Shown here: positions 9,614-18,460 of the stretch, piece by piece
Layout: the number at the start of each line of letters is the position of its first letter
How positions within the stretch are numbered: position 1 is the first letter of the stretch
Source: Gemmatimonas groenlandica
Lineage (GTDB): Bacteria > Gemmatimonadota > Gemmatimonadetes > Gemmatimonadales > Gemmatimonadaceae
Reading direction: 5' to 3'
Assembly: GCF_013004105.1 (NCBI RefSeq)
Contig: NZ_CP053085.1
Coordinates: 3,596,001 to 3,660,000 of the forward strand
DNA length: 64,000 nt
Notes under the pieces: model-generated
What the model was told of the DNA's origin: nothing
Seen by the model: only the letters and a program-made list of their open reading frames with translations
The model's database searches: none
Program-made: the position numbers and the translations under genes

Positions 9614-11830
9614 TTACCACTGCTGGCCAAACGTAATCAACGCCTTCCACGGCGACGCCTGGTCAACCTTACGCGTCGCGCCCACAAACACACCGCCCGA
9701 GAAAAATCGAAGTCCGGCGGTAACCGACGCGCGAATGCCGTCGGTGGGTCGCGCCACGGGTGCCCATTGCGCCAGCAGCGTGCTGTCGATCGGCGCGCCG
9801 AGTCGGTCGATGCTGGTGCGCGCCGCGTCGGTGACCGCATCGGCCCAGCCACTCTGCACACCGACACTCAAGCCCGGCGCGAACGCCGGCAAGAAGAAAC
9901 GCCCGGCGCGAATTGGCTGACGGAGATACGGGCTCGTGTACTGCAGTGAGGCGCGCAGCACGGCGGCGCGTGAACCGGCAAACTCCTTGTCCTCGTAGCC
10001 GGGGAGATTCTGGAACTTGCCCAGCTCGAACAGCTGTTGCGGCGGGATGCGTGAACCGAATACCGCGCCGACATCGCCGCGCGCCAGCGCCACGAACGGA
10101 CCGAACGGCTTGCGGGCGGTCGCGCGCACCTCGGCCCGCTGCCACTGCAGTGTGCCGTCGCCGCGCTCGTACGAGAGGCGCGCGCCGACGCCCGGCTTGG
10201 CGAACTCCGCGCTGAAATCCGGATGCCATTCGATCAGGGCGGCGCTGCGCAGATAGCTGCCTTCGTCGATGCGACGATTCTCGCGATATGCATCGCCGCC
10301 CAACGGGCTGCGCACATACGAAGCCGGGCGATAGCGGTCGTCCGCCACGCCGAATTCCACGCGCGTCAGCAGTCGGCGCGCACCAGTCGTGCGCACGGCA
10401 GCAACGGTGGCGCTGCGACGGTCCACGTAGTCGTAGGGATCCTGCGACGCGAACAGCGCGCCAAGGGTGTTGCCCGAGTCGAGCGGTACGCGGAAGTCGT
10501 TCGTGTTATCGAGCGAGCGGCCACCGCGAAGTTCGAGCGCCGTGTTCCCACGCTTGCGTTCCACCGAGAGACGACCGCGCGCCGTGCCTTCACTCCACGC
10601 CCAGCCGGCATTGGCGCGCACCACGACCCCGGGGGCGAGATCGCGCATCGACCACTTGAGGCCCGTACCCGTGTACACGCCTTCGACGCGATTGAAATGG
10701 AACGCGTCGCTGGCGCGCGGCACCGTGTAATCGATCCGCGGGGCGCCGGTGGAACGCCAGCGGTCGGGACCGATGTCGTTGAAGTCGTCGGCGTGCATAC
10801 CGAGCGAGAGGTCACCGACGTTGGCTTGCCAGGTGCCGAAGCGACCGAGCGAATCGGGGCTCGCAAACGAGAGGCGGCGGCGCGACAGGGCGCGCAACGA
10901 GTCGGCGGCGGCGAGTGTGCGCGCATCGAGCACCGTGTCGTTCACGTCCAATTGCGAGAAGCGTGACACGATGCGAATCACGGCGCGACCGTCGCCCAAG
11001 CCCGGGAAGGTGGCCTGCAGTTCGATGCGCTGCTTGGCCGGCAGCCAGTACTCGCCGTTGCGTTCGCCGTTCTCGTATTCCACGAAGGCGACGGCGTCGC
11101 CGAGCGAGGCCACCAAGCCGCGACGTGGGGCGTTGGTGCGCACGAAGTAGCCACGCAGGCGAACGAGTGTGCCGCGTGAGGCGTCGAGATCCATCTCGCC
11201 GTCGAAGAGCACCGCCGAGCCTTTGAGATCGGTACGCGGCTGCACGCGTACATGCGCGATGGGAATCACGCGATCACCGGCGCGGACCGTCACGATCGTG
11301 TCGCCACCCGAGTAGCGGTAGTACTGATCGCGATCGACCGCCAGCGGATGAATGGCCGGCAGCGTGTCGGCGACGTCGTTGCGCGTACTCGGGCGACCGG
11401 GCGGCGTGCGGCGCGACGATCCGGAGCGCACGCGCAGCCGGTTGCCGTACAACACCGGATTGAGCCACCCCGTCTGGAACACCGAGAGCATGGAAATATT
11501 CGGACCCGTCTGCTGCGCGCGGTATCCGACAATGCGCTGATCGTAAAAGCCGGTGCGATTCCACTTGAGCGTACTGGCCACCTGCTCCACAGCCGCCACG
11601 GCCTCGGTGCCCTCTTCGCGCCGAAGCAGCACCGAGATCTCGGTCTCCACATTCGCCCGGAAGCTGATCAACGACGTCGGCAGCACATTCCGTTTACTGG
11701 CATCCGCCAGCAGATCGCGGAGCGCGCGGGGGGCGGTGGCCTTGGTCGTGTCCGTCTGAGCGGCGACGGGATCGGGCGCGCCGAGTATCAGGAGCGCGGC
11801 GGAAGCGACGAGAAACGAGGGAATTCGCAT
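9614..11830 (-). CDS. Probable outer-membrane beta-barrel protein
   Basis: The start at ATG 11830 gives 738 residues beginning with a signal peptide (MRIPSFLVASAALLILGAP). The middle and C-terminal parts are rich in alternating hydrophobic strands. The protein ends in ITFGQQW, an aromatic last residue as expected of a Bam-inserted barrel. The segment LFELGKFQNLPGYEDKEFAG about 140 residues from the end resembles the GxxxLRGY-type strand regions of Omp85/TamA-like barrels. An N-terminal globular part (about 30-330) precedes it. It likely resides in the outer membrane, with either a transport or assembly role. The family call is tentative. Confidence 0.72.
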   Translation of the reverse strand: MRIPSFLVASAALLILGAPDPVAAQTDTTKATAPRALRDLLADASKRNVLPTSLISFRANVETEISVLLRREEGTEAVAAVEQVASTLKWNRTGFYDQRIVGYRAQQTGPNISMLSVFQTGWLNPVLYGNRLRVRSGSSRRTPPGRPSTRNDVADTLPAIHPLAVDRDQYYRYSGGDTIVTVRAGDRVIPIAHVRVQPRTDLKGSAVLFDGEMDLDASRGTLVRLRGYFVRTNAPRRGLVASLGDAVAFVEYENGERNGEYWLPAKQRIELQATFPGLGDGRAVIRIVSRFSQLDVNDTVLDARTLAAADSLRALSRRRLSFASPDSLGRFGTWQANVGDLSLGMHADDFNDIGPDRWRSTGAPRIDYTVPRASDAFHFNRVEGVYTGTGLKWSMRDLAPGVVVRANAGWAWSEGTARGRLSVERKRGNTALELRGGRSLDNTNDFRVPLDSGNTLGALFASQDPYDYVDRRSATVAAVRTTGARRLLTRVEFGVADDRYRPASYVRSPLGGDAYRENRRIDEGSYLRSAALIEWHPDFSAEFAKPGVGARLSYERGDGTLQWQRAEVRATARKPFGPFVALARGDVGAVFGSRIPPQQLFELGKFQNLPGYEDKEFAGSRAAVLRASLQYTSPYLRQPIRAGRFFLPAFAPGLSVGVQSGWADAVTDAARTSIDRLGAPIDSTLLAQWAPVARPTDGIRASVTAGLRFFSGGVFVGATRKVDQASPWKALITFGQQW

Positions 11831-11881
11831 GCCACATGGTACGCAGGGGCGCAACCGAAGTTGCACCCCTCAGATTTCAGA

Positions 11882-11999
11882 GGTTCACGCGAAGCACGCG
11901 AAGGGCCGCGAAGGTTCGCGAAGAACAGCAACAGCCTTTTTGTTGTTCTTCGCTGTTCTTCGCGTCTCTTCGCGGCCCTTCGCGCCCTTCGCGTGAACC
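11882..11999. repeat. Intergenic long inverted repeat, family C, copy 1
   Basis: GGTTCACGCGAAGCACGCGA on the left pairs with the complementary CTTCGCGCCCTTCGCGTGAA on the right, with repeated GCGAAG and CTTCGC words and CGAAGAACAGCAAC near the loop. It lies between two genes of the same strand (ABC-F stop at 12058 and the barrel gene start at 11830). A second copy and a half-copy are found near 50.0 kb. Confidence 0.85.
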
Positions 12000-12057
12000 A
12001 AAGGGCTCTCCGACGGCACGGTGCTATCCGAAACCACCGCACGACTTCAGGACGACT

Positions 12058-14124
12058 TCAACTCTTGAGCTGCTGCACCCGCTCGGCCGCCGCGGTCCAG
12101 TCGTGCACGGCGTCATCGAGCTCATCACGCGTATCGTCGAGCGCCTTGCCCATGGCGGCCGCCTTCTGCACCCCGGCCGGCGTGTCGTAGAGCGTGGCGT
12201 CATCCAGTTCTTCGGTGATGCCCGCGATCTTCGCTTCCAGCATCGACACCCGCAGCTCGGCGTCGCTCAGCGCCTTGTCGGCCGCCCGCTGCGCTTTGCG
12301 CACATCGTTCGACGTCGGCGCTGCTTGGGCGTAGCCAGCTTTGCCGTGACCACCGCCGTGGCCGTGCTTGCCCTGCGACTTGTCGTACGCCTGTTCCTTC
12401 GCCTTGTCGGCGCGCTCGCGCTCACGCTGCAATTCGCGTTCACGATCGCGCACCTTCGCCTTCTTCTCCGACTCGCGCTGGGAAATCTCGCGCGCCTCCT
12501 TCTCCGCCTTGATCTTGTTCTCGGCCCGCAGCGCTTCCCACTCCACGAAACTGCCCGGGAAGATGATCAGCTTCTGATCCTTCACTTCCCACACCTGCGT
12601 GGCGAGACCGCGCAGCACGGCGCGGTCGTGGCTTACGATCAGGCAGCTGCCCTCGTACGCCTCGATCGCATCCTCGAGCGCTTCGATGCTTTCCACGTCG
12701 AGGTGATTGGTGGGCTCGTCGAGAATGAGCAGGTTGTTGGTGGACAGCGTGAGCAGCGCCAACGCCACCCGTGCGCGTTCACCACCAGACAACGTGCCCA
12801 CGGTGCGCTGCACTTCGTCGCCGCTGAAGCCGAAGCGACCGAGGTGACCCTGCACCTGGCGACGCTCCCAGAGCGGACGCTGCGTGGCGATGGCTTCGTA
12901 GATGGTGCTGTCGAGCGGCAGGTGCCCGACGTCCTGACGGTAATACGCCACCGTCGTGCTGGGTCCCATCTTCACGCGACCCGCATGCGCCGGATGCTCT
13001 TCGACCAACGTCTTGATGAGCGTACTCTTGCCGGCGCCGTTCGGGCCCACGAGCGCCACCACTTCATTGCGCTCGAGCACCACGTTCACGTCACGCAACA
13101 GTTCGCGCGTGCCATTCGGCGTTTCCACAGCCACCGTCACATGCTCGGCTTCGATGACGCGATCGCCGCTGCGATCGCCGGCCGATAAACGCAGCGCCAT
13201 GACGCCGTCACCGCCGATGGGCGCCGACAGGCGCGGCATGCGCGCCAGCAACTTGCGGCGTCCCTTGGCCTGCTTGGTGTTCTGACCGGCGAGATTGCGC
13301 GCGATGTACTCGGTTTCCGACTGGATCTTCGACTGCTGCTTGTCGAACTGGCGCTGTTGCGTGAGCCGCTTCTCTTCGCGCTGAATGAGGAACGACTCGT
13401 AGCTGCCTTCGTAGGAAAAGGCGGAGCCACCCTCGAAATGCAGCACGTGATTGGCCATCACCGCGAGAAAGGCGCGATCGTGGCTGATGCAGATGACGGT
13501 GCGATCAGTGTCGCGCAGATACTGCTCGAGCCACGCCGTCGTTTCGAGATCGAGGTGATTGGTCGGTTCGTCGAGCAGCAGGATTTCAGCCGGCGTGGCG
13601 AGCTGACGGGCCAACGCCACGCGTCCCCGTTCACCGCCGCTGAGCGTGCCGATACTGGTGGCCCTCGCGGCCTCGGGATCGAAGCCGACGCCCATCAGTA
13701 CCGCGTCGACCTTCGCGGCCATCTGATAGCCACCCTCGCGTTCGAACCGTTCGAGATCGCGGCCGTACTTCTCCATCGCCTCTTCGCCGTGATCATGCTC
13801 GAGATTCGCCGCCTGCGTGGCCAGCGACGCCTCGAGCGACCGCAGATCACCAAACGCGTCGGCCACGATCTCCCAGAGGGTCATGCCATCGGGGAAACGA
13901 CGGTGCTGGTCCATGAGCGCGACCCGCAGTCCGGGCATACGCGCCACGGAGCCGCTGGTGGGCTGGAGGTCGCCGGTGATCAGGCGGACGAGCGTCGTCT
14001 TGCCCGTGCCGTTGCGTCCGACCACGGCCCAGCGGTCGCCCGAGCCGACCGTGAGCGAGATGTCGCGAAAGATCTCGGTCGCGCCGAAATCCACCCGCGC
14101 GTTACCGATCGAGATAAGAGTCAT
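12058..14124 (-). CDS. ABC-F family ATPase (Uup/EttA-like)
   Basis: The 688-residue cytosolic protein has two ABC ATPase domains and no transmembrane segment, which defines ABC-F. Walker A motifs are GRNGTGKTT (36-44) and GPNGAGKST. The signatures are LSGGERGRVALA and LSGGERARVALA, and each domain has the Walker B end LLDEPTNHLD or LILDEPTNHLD. The interdomain linker carries the expected charged helices. A long arginine/glutamate coiled coil follows domain 2, then a His/Gly-rich segment (585-594) and a final coiled coil, as in Uup-type members. These proteins act on the ribosome or on translation stress. Which subfamily it belongs to is uncertain. Confidence 0.93.
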   Translation of the reverse strand: MTLISIGNARVDFGATEIFRDISLTVGSGDRWAVVGRNGTGKTTLVRLITGDLQPTSGSVARMPGLRVALMDQHRRFPDGMTLWEIVADAFGDLRSLEASLATQAANLEHDHGEEAMEKYGRDLERFEREGGYQMAAKVDAVLMGVGFDPEAARATSIGTLSGGERGRVALARQLATPAEILLLDEPTNHLDLETTAWLEQYLRDTDRTVICISHDRAFLAVMANHVLHFEGGSAFSYEGSYESFLIQREEKRLTQQRQFDKQQSKIQSETEYIARNLAGQNTKQAKGRRKLLARMPRLSAPIGGDGVMALRLSAGDRSGDRVIEAEHVTVAVETPNGTRELLRDVNVVLERNEVVALVGPNGAGKSTLIKTLVEEHPAHAGRVKMGPSTTVAYYRQDVGHLPLDSTIYEAIATQRPLWERRQVQGHLGRFGFSGDEVQRTVGTLSGGERARVALALLTLSTNNLLILDEPTNHLDVESIEALEDAIEAYEGSCLIVSHDRAVLRGLATQVWEVKDQKLIIFPGSFVEWEALRAENKIKAEKEAREISQRESEKKAKVRDRERELQRERERADKAKEQAYDKSQGKHGHGGGHGKAGYAQAAPTSNDVRKAQRAADKALSDAELRVSMLEAKIAGITEELDDATLYDTPAGVQKAAAMGKALDDTRDELDDAVHDWTAAAERVQQLKS

Positions 14125-14213
14125 GCCTGCGCCTGCAGGAGATGTGCAAAAACGGTCATTGGTGAGACTAATGGGAGCCGGCCGATAACGCTCCTGTGGC
14201 CCCGCTCACATCA

Positions 14214-15644
14214 CTATCCCGGGCCGGCCCGCCACTCACTGCGCAGCGCCTCGGCCACGCGGGCAATCTCCGTCCGGCGCGCGGCCGGCCAGCGTTGCAC
14301 CCGCCACACGAGCGCACGCCCGCGCCATCCGTCGCGCCAGGCCACCGCCACATCGGCCGCGGTGGGCAGCTGCGTCAGCAGCAACAGGAGCACGACCACC
14401 GTGAGCCAGGTGGCCGCACCGCTGAACACCAGCGTGACGACGGCGGCGATGGTCAGGAGCAGGTACCACGCCGCCACCACCTGCAGTCCCGGTACGAACG
14501 CGCGGGCGACCACATCGGCGCGCGCCTTGGCGAACCGGTGCGCCAAGCGCCACACCACCCAGAAGATCGGCCCGTGCGTGATCCACCCGATCAGCGCCGC
14601 CGGCGTCATCAGCAGCAGCGCCCAGAGCGGCGTGAGCCGGGCTTCGGCGGCGACCCCAGCGCCTTGCAGCACGCGGGCGTGGTCGCGGGCGGAGGTGCGG
14701 ACGCCGCCGGCCTCCTGCACCAGATGCGAGAGTTCGGAGACGAACGTGTGCACGCGACCGGCGTGCGGCGTGGCGGCATCGGAGCGACGGTTCGCCACCA
14801 GCGGTTCGGCCAGCGGAACCAGACGCGCGGCTCGTTCCAGCAGCGGCGCCTGCGACGCGCTGGTCGCGGGCGGTTGCACGGCGGCAACCGCGGCCACGAG
14901 TTCGTCGCATTCGGTGCGCGACTCCCAGTCGGGTGCATTCCGCGTGACGGCCAACAGGGACGTGCGAAGCTGGTCGGTGAGGGCCGAAACGCCGGCCTCG
15001 CATCCGTTGGCCAGCCGTTCGTCGCGCCATCCACGCAGCGACCATCCGCGTCCGACCACGGCCATGGCGTCCGTTCCGCCAGTACGTGGGGCCTCGTACT
15101 GATTCCCGAAGGGCACCACGGTTACGTCGAATACAGAGCCATTATCAAGCGCTTGAAGCGCCATCATGGCAACACCTGTCCGCAATCTCCCGATTTGCGG
15201 CGCGTCGTGAACACCGCCCTGCGGAAAGACGCCCACCACGTGCCCTTGGGCGAAGGCCTGTGCCATCCGGCGTCCGGCTTCGGCGTTCACGGCCGCCATG
15301 TCGACGCCCATCGCCCGCATTTTCCGCGCGTCGCGGACGCGCGTGACCGGGATGACCCCCATGGCGTCGTAGCCCCTTCCGGCGGCGCCGCCCGCGCCGG
15401 CGGCAATGGTGGCCAGGTAGCGCACGTGACGGGGGCAGGCCTGCAGCCCCAACAATACGTCGGGGAGATCGTTGGGATGATTGCCGATGAACAGCACCGG
15501 CCCCGTGCTCGGGACCATCCCCATCTGCACCACCGCCGTCTCGCGGTAGAACCATCGCAGCGCGCGCCGCGCCGACCATCGCAGGAAGGCGCGGAGCAGG
15601 CTGAAACGATCCGGGTTGAACGACGGGAGCGGCGCGGGCACCAT
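14214..15644 (-). CDS. Membrane-bound PlsC-like acyltransferase
   Basis: The product has 476 residues from ATG 15644. A TTG at 15680, six bases after the preceding stop, is an alternative start that would add 12 residues. The N-terminal domain has the acyltransferase block NHPNDLPD (55-62), matching the NHxxxxxD form of glycerol-3-phosphate/lysophosphatidate acyltransferases. The later block reads VFPQGGVH (139-146), where the usual FPEG glutamate is a glutamine. The C-terminal half carries several hydrophobic segments (LLLMTPAALIGWITHG, VVAAWYLLLTIAAVVTLVF, LTVVVLLLLL). It should acylate a lipid precursor at the inner membrane. It probably shares a transcript with the sorbosone-dehydrogenase-like gene just upstream. 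Confidence 0.82.
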   Translation of the reverse strand: MVPAPLPSFNPDRFSLLRAFLRWSARRALRWFYRETAVVQMGMVPSTGPVLFIGNHPNDLPDVLLGLQACPRHVRYLATIAAGAGGAAGRGYDAMGVIPVTRVRDARKMRAMGVDMAAVNAEAGRRMAQAFAQGHVVGVFPQGGVHDAPQIGRLRTGVAMMALQALDNGSVFDVTVVPFGNQYEAPRTGGTDAMAVVGRGWSLRGWRDERLANGCEAGVSALTDQLRTSLLAVTRNAPDWESRTECDELVAAVAAVQPPATSASQAPLLERAARLVPLAEPLVANRRSDAATPHAGRVHTFVSELSHLVQEAGGVRTSARDHARVLQGAGVAAEARLTPLWALLLMTPAALIGWITHGPIFWVVWRLAHRFAKARADVVARAFVPGLQVVAAWYLLLTIAAVVTLVFSGAATWLTVVVLLLLLTQLPTAADVAVAWRDGWRGRALVWRVQRWPAARRTEIARVAEALRSEWRAGPG

Positions 15645-15685
15645 GCCCGCAAAGAAAGCGCACCCGAGCGGCCCGGACAATGAAG

Positions 15686-17083
15686 CTACGGCTTTACCGC
15701 ACCCTGGTACGTCACGAGGTACACCCGGCCGCCGGCATCATCGGTGATGATGAGCGATCCATCGGGCATCGCGCCGATGCCAACCGGACGGTGCTTGGCG
15801 CGATCGGGCTGGATCTCCTCGGCGGGCAGACCCGCGAAGCCGTCAGCAAAGGTGATGGACTCGCCGCCCGAGAGCGGCTGGAACACCACGCGATAGCCGG
15901 TCTGCGGTGCCGGTGCGCGATTCCATGAGCCATGGAACGCGATGAACGCGCCACCGCGAAACCGGTCGGGGAAGTTGCCGGTGACCGGATAGATGAACAG
16001 CGACATCGGTGCCCAATGCGCCGGAAAGACCGCGCGCGGTTCCTTCTTGGCGGTGCAGCGCGTGGTCTTCTTGCCGTCCCCACCATACTCGGGCGCATCG
16101 ACGAGGTGCCGCTCGGTGATCGAGTAGTAGCAGTCGGGCCAGCCGAAGTCGTCGCCCTGATTGATCTGAATCAGTTCTTCACCGGGATTTTCGGCCTGAT
16201 ACGCCACCTCGGGAAAGACATCAGGCCAGCTGTCGTGGAGCTGATCGCGACCGTGCTGCGTGCCGTACAGCGTGCCATCCTGTGCGATGGCCAAGCCCAT
16301 ACCGTTGCGGATGCCGCTCGCATATCGCGCTTCAGGGTTGAAGTGCTGCCCGAGCCGGTTCGCGTCGAAGCGCCAGATGCCGGCGCGCGTGAGCAGCTCC
16401 GTGCACGGATCGACACCGGGCGACCCCAACGTGCGGTCTTTCACCTGACAGCTGTTGGTGGCGGAGCCGACGTTCACGAACAGCGACCCGGTCGTGTCGA
16501 TGGCGAAGTTGCGCGCGCGATGTCCGGGCGAGAGCGGGAATCCATCCACCACGACTTCGCGCTTCCCGGCCGGCACGAGGGCGGTATCGGCGCGAGCGTA
16601 GCGCACGATCGCTGTGCCCTCGTCCACATACACGAAACCGGCGGCGATCGCGATGCCGGTGTTGCCGAGTGTGCCGATGCGACGCATGAGATCGGCGCGA
16701 CCGTCATGGTTGGTGTCGCGCAATGCGACGAACGACGTCGGCGGCGGCGCGGTGGTACCGGTTGGCAAGGCCTTGGGCGTGGGGTTCGTGCCTTCGATCG
16801 CGATGTACACATCGCCGTTGGCGGCTACCGCGACATGCCGTCCGTGAGCGACCCCTTCGGCGAACACCGTAGCGCAGAATCCGGTGGGAAGGGTGAGGCC
16901 GGCGCTGGCTGCGCCGCTGCTGTCAGCGCAGGCCACCGCCGTGGTGTCATCCAGCGAGGCGGCGGCGCGGCCGGAGTCGGACGGCGAGCGGTCGGGGGCG
17001 CTACAGGCGGCCACGAGCGCAACGGTTGCCGCGACTGCGACGACGGCGAGGCGCGGAAATACGCGCGATTGAGACGAAACCAT
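15686..17083 (-). CDS. Glucose/sorbosone dehydrogenase-like lipoprotein
   Basis: The 465-residue protein starts with a lipoprotein signal (AVVAVAATVALVAACS; the cysteine is the lipidation site). It continues as a propeller typical of the PQQ-dependent soluble glucose dehydrogenase/L-sorbosone dehydrogenase family: GRHVAVAANGDVYIA, HRARNFAIDTTGSLFV, YASGIRNGMGLAI, THGRDQL-like QHGRDQL, NQGDDFGWPDCYY, FHGSWNRAP, PVGIGAMPDGSLIITDDAGGRVYLV. Such proteins oxidise sugars in the periplasm when PQQ is bound, but many relatives are of unproven activity. It faces the SGNH hydrolase gene across a divergent promoter region of 78 bases. Confidence 0.87.
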   Translation of the reverse strand: MVSSQSRVFPRLAVVAVAATVALVAACSAPDRSPSDSGRAAASLDDTTAVACADSSGAASAGLTLPTGFCATVFAEGVAHGRHVAVAANGDVYIAIEGTNPTPKALPTGTTAPPPTSFVALRDTNHDGRADLMRRIGTLGNTGIAIAAGFVYVDEGTAIVRYARADTALVPAGKREVVVDGFPLSPGHRARNFAIDTTGSLFVNVGSATNSCQVKDRTLGSPGVDPCTELLTRAGIWRFDANRLGQHFNPEARYASGIRNGMGLAIAQDGTLYGTQHGRDQLHDSWPDVFPEVAYQAENPGEELIQINQGDDFGWPDCYYSITERHLVDAPEYGGDGKKTTRCTAKKEPRAVFPAHWAPMSLFIYPVTGNFPDRFRGGAFIAFHGSWNRAPAPQTGYRVVFQPLSGGESITFADGFAGLPAEEIQPDRAKHRPVGIGAMPDGSLIITDDAGGRVYLVTYQGAVKP

Positions 17084-17161
17084 GGACGGAAGCTCCAGTT
17101 CAGGGACATTCTAGGAACACCGAACAGTCGAGCAAGAACTGCACCACGTACCGAGTCACCC

Positions 17162-17899
17162 ATGCCCCGCAGGACTTCGTCGTCGATCTTCTGGTTGGCC
17201 GCGTGCATGCTGGCCGTTACGAGTATGAGCACGTCCACGATGCAGGCGCAGGCGCCCAATCCCGATTGGGCCAACCTGGCGCGCTTCCGCAGTGAGAACG
17301 CGCGCATCGGCGCGCCGCGCGCGGGCGAGCAACGCGTGGTGTTCATGGGCAACTCGATCACCGAAGCGTGGGCACCGCACTTCGCCGCGATGTTTCCGAG
17401 CAAACCGTACATCGGGCGCGGCATCAGCGGGCAGACCACGCCGCAGATGCTGGTGCGTTTTCGTCAGGACGTCGTCGCGCTCGCGCCAGCCGTCGTCGTG
17501 ATCCTCGCCGGCACGAACGACATCGCCGGCAACACGGGGCCGTCGACGCTCGAGATGATCGAGGACAACATCGCGTCGATGGCAGAGATCGCACAGGCGA
17601 ACGGCATTCGCGTGGTGTTGTCGTCCGTGCTCCCGGTGTTCGACCATCCGTGGAAGCCCGGTCTCGAGCCGGCACCGAAGATCGTGGCGCTGAATGCGTG
17701 GATCAAACAGTACGCGCGCGCACACCACGCGGTGTATCTGGACTATCACACACCGATGGCCGACGAGCGCATGGGGCTCAAGCGCGAACTCGGCGACGAC
17801 GGCGTGCATCCGAACATGGCGGGCTATCGCGTTATGGCGCCACTGGTGGAGTCGGCGATTCGTGCGGCGCTGCAGTTACCGTCACCACGCGCGCGGTAA
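17162..17899 (+). CDS. Secreted SGNH/GDSL-type hydrolase
   Basis: The ATG at 17162 gives 245 residues; the longer frame upstream only reads antisense through the neighbouring gene. A signal peptide (FWLAACMLAVTSMSTSTMQAQ) is followed by the four SGNH blocks. The nucleophile is S65 in FMGNSITEAW, the oxyanion glycine is in GRGISGQTT, the asparagine is in LAGTNDI, and D213/H216 are in DDGVHPN. It is the form often annotated as a platelet-activating-factor acetylhydrolase-like or sialate-esterase-like enzyme. It probably removes acyl groups from sugars or lipids outside the cytosol. Its 3' end overlaps the converging DinB gene by 68 bases. Confidence 0.9.
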   Translation: MPRRTSSSIFWLAACMLAVTSMSTSTMQAQAPNPDWANLARFRSENARIGAPRAGEQRVVFMGNSITEAWAPHFAAMFPSKPYIGRGISGQTTPQMLVRFRQDVVALAPAVVVILAGTNDIAGNTGPSTLEMIEDNIASMAEIAQANGIRVVLSSVLPVFDHPWKPGLEPAPKIVALNAWIKQYARAHHAVYLDYHTPMADERMGLKRELGDDGVHPNMAGYRVMAPLVESAIRAALQLPSPRAR

Positions 17900-18389
17900 C
17901 CGATAGCTGACCGTAGTGCCGCGTGCCATGTTCGGCGGCATGCACCAGACATCCGATCACGGTGGTGGGCAACTTCGCGCGGCCAAGTGTGCGGGCGTCG
18001 GTGAGACGCGATTCGTCGACGCGACGGAGCTCGTGGAGTCGCTCGTCGATCTGGGCCGAAAACCACGCGAGCAGCACGGGAATGTCGTGCGCGGCCACCG
18101 GTGCGTTCTCCAACGCGAGTGCGGCAAACTGCGCGTCGCTGAGCGTGTCACCGCGAGCATAGGTGAACATGCGGTCGAACACGCCGCCGATGTGTCGCAC
18201 ATGAAAGGCGATCGACGCCACACCGGCCGGTCGCGCGTTCCACTGGGCTTCGGTGAGTGCTGCGACCGCCGCGGGCACGTCGTCCCGAAGCTGCAGCAGA
18301 ACGTGCGCGACCGGCTGTAGCAGCGCCGCGATGCCGGGCGCGGGGCCGCGCTGCCACCACTCGGGTAGTGCAGAAGATGGGATCGTCAT
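17832..18389 (-). CDS. DinB-family protein (cytosolic)
   Basis: The 185-residue protein has the DinB four-helix pattern: GVASIAFHVRHIGGVFDRM in the second helix and GCLVHAAEHGTRHYGQL near the C-terminus. Histidines sit in the family's metal-site positions. No signal peptide is present, unlike the other DinB-like protein in this window at 5.1-5.7 kb. The gene overlaps the end of the SGNH hydrolase gene in convergent orientation. Members include bacillithiol or mycothiol transferases, but nothing here identifies the thiol. Confidence 0.85.
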   Translation of the reverse strand: MTIPSSALPEWWQRGPAPGIAALLQPVAHVLLQLRDDVPAAVAALTEAQWNARPAGVASIAFHVRHIGGVFDRMFTYARGDTLSDAQFAALALENAPVAAHDIPVLLAWFSAQIDERLHELRRVDESRLTDARTLGRAKLPTTVIGCLVHAAEHGTRHYGQLSVTARVVTVTAAPHESPTPPVAP

Positions 18390-18460
18390 GTGTGTGAAGC
18401 ATACCGCCTACGCCGCGCGACGTATATCAGGCGGCGTGCAGCCTACGTATCCTTGGGGAC

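Noticed and set aside
15932-17161. Long open frame upstream of and fused to the SGNH hydrolase
   Set aside because: It reads antisense through the sorbosone-dehydrogenase-like gene, whose own frame has clear motifs and a lipobox; the SGNH signal peptide starts at 17162.
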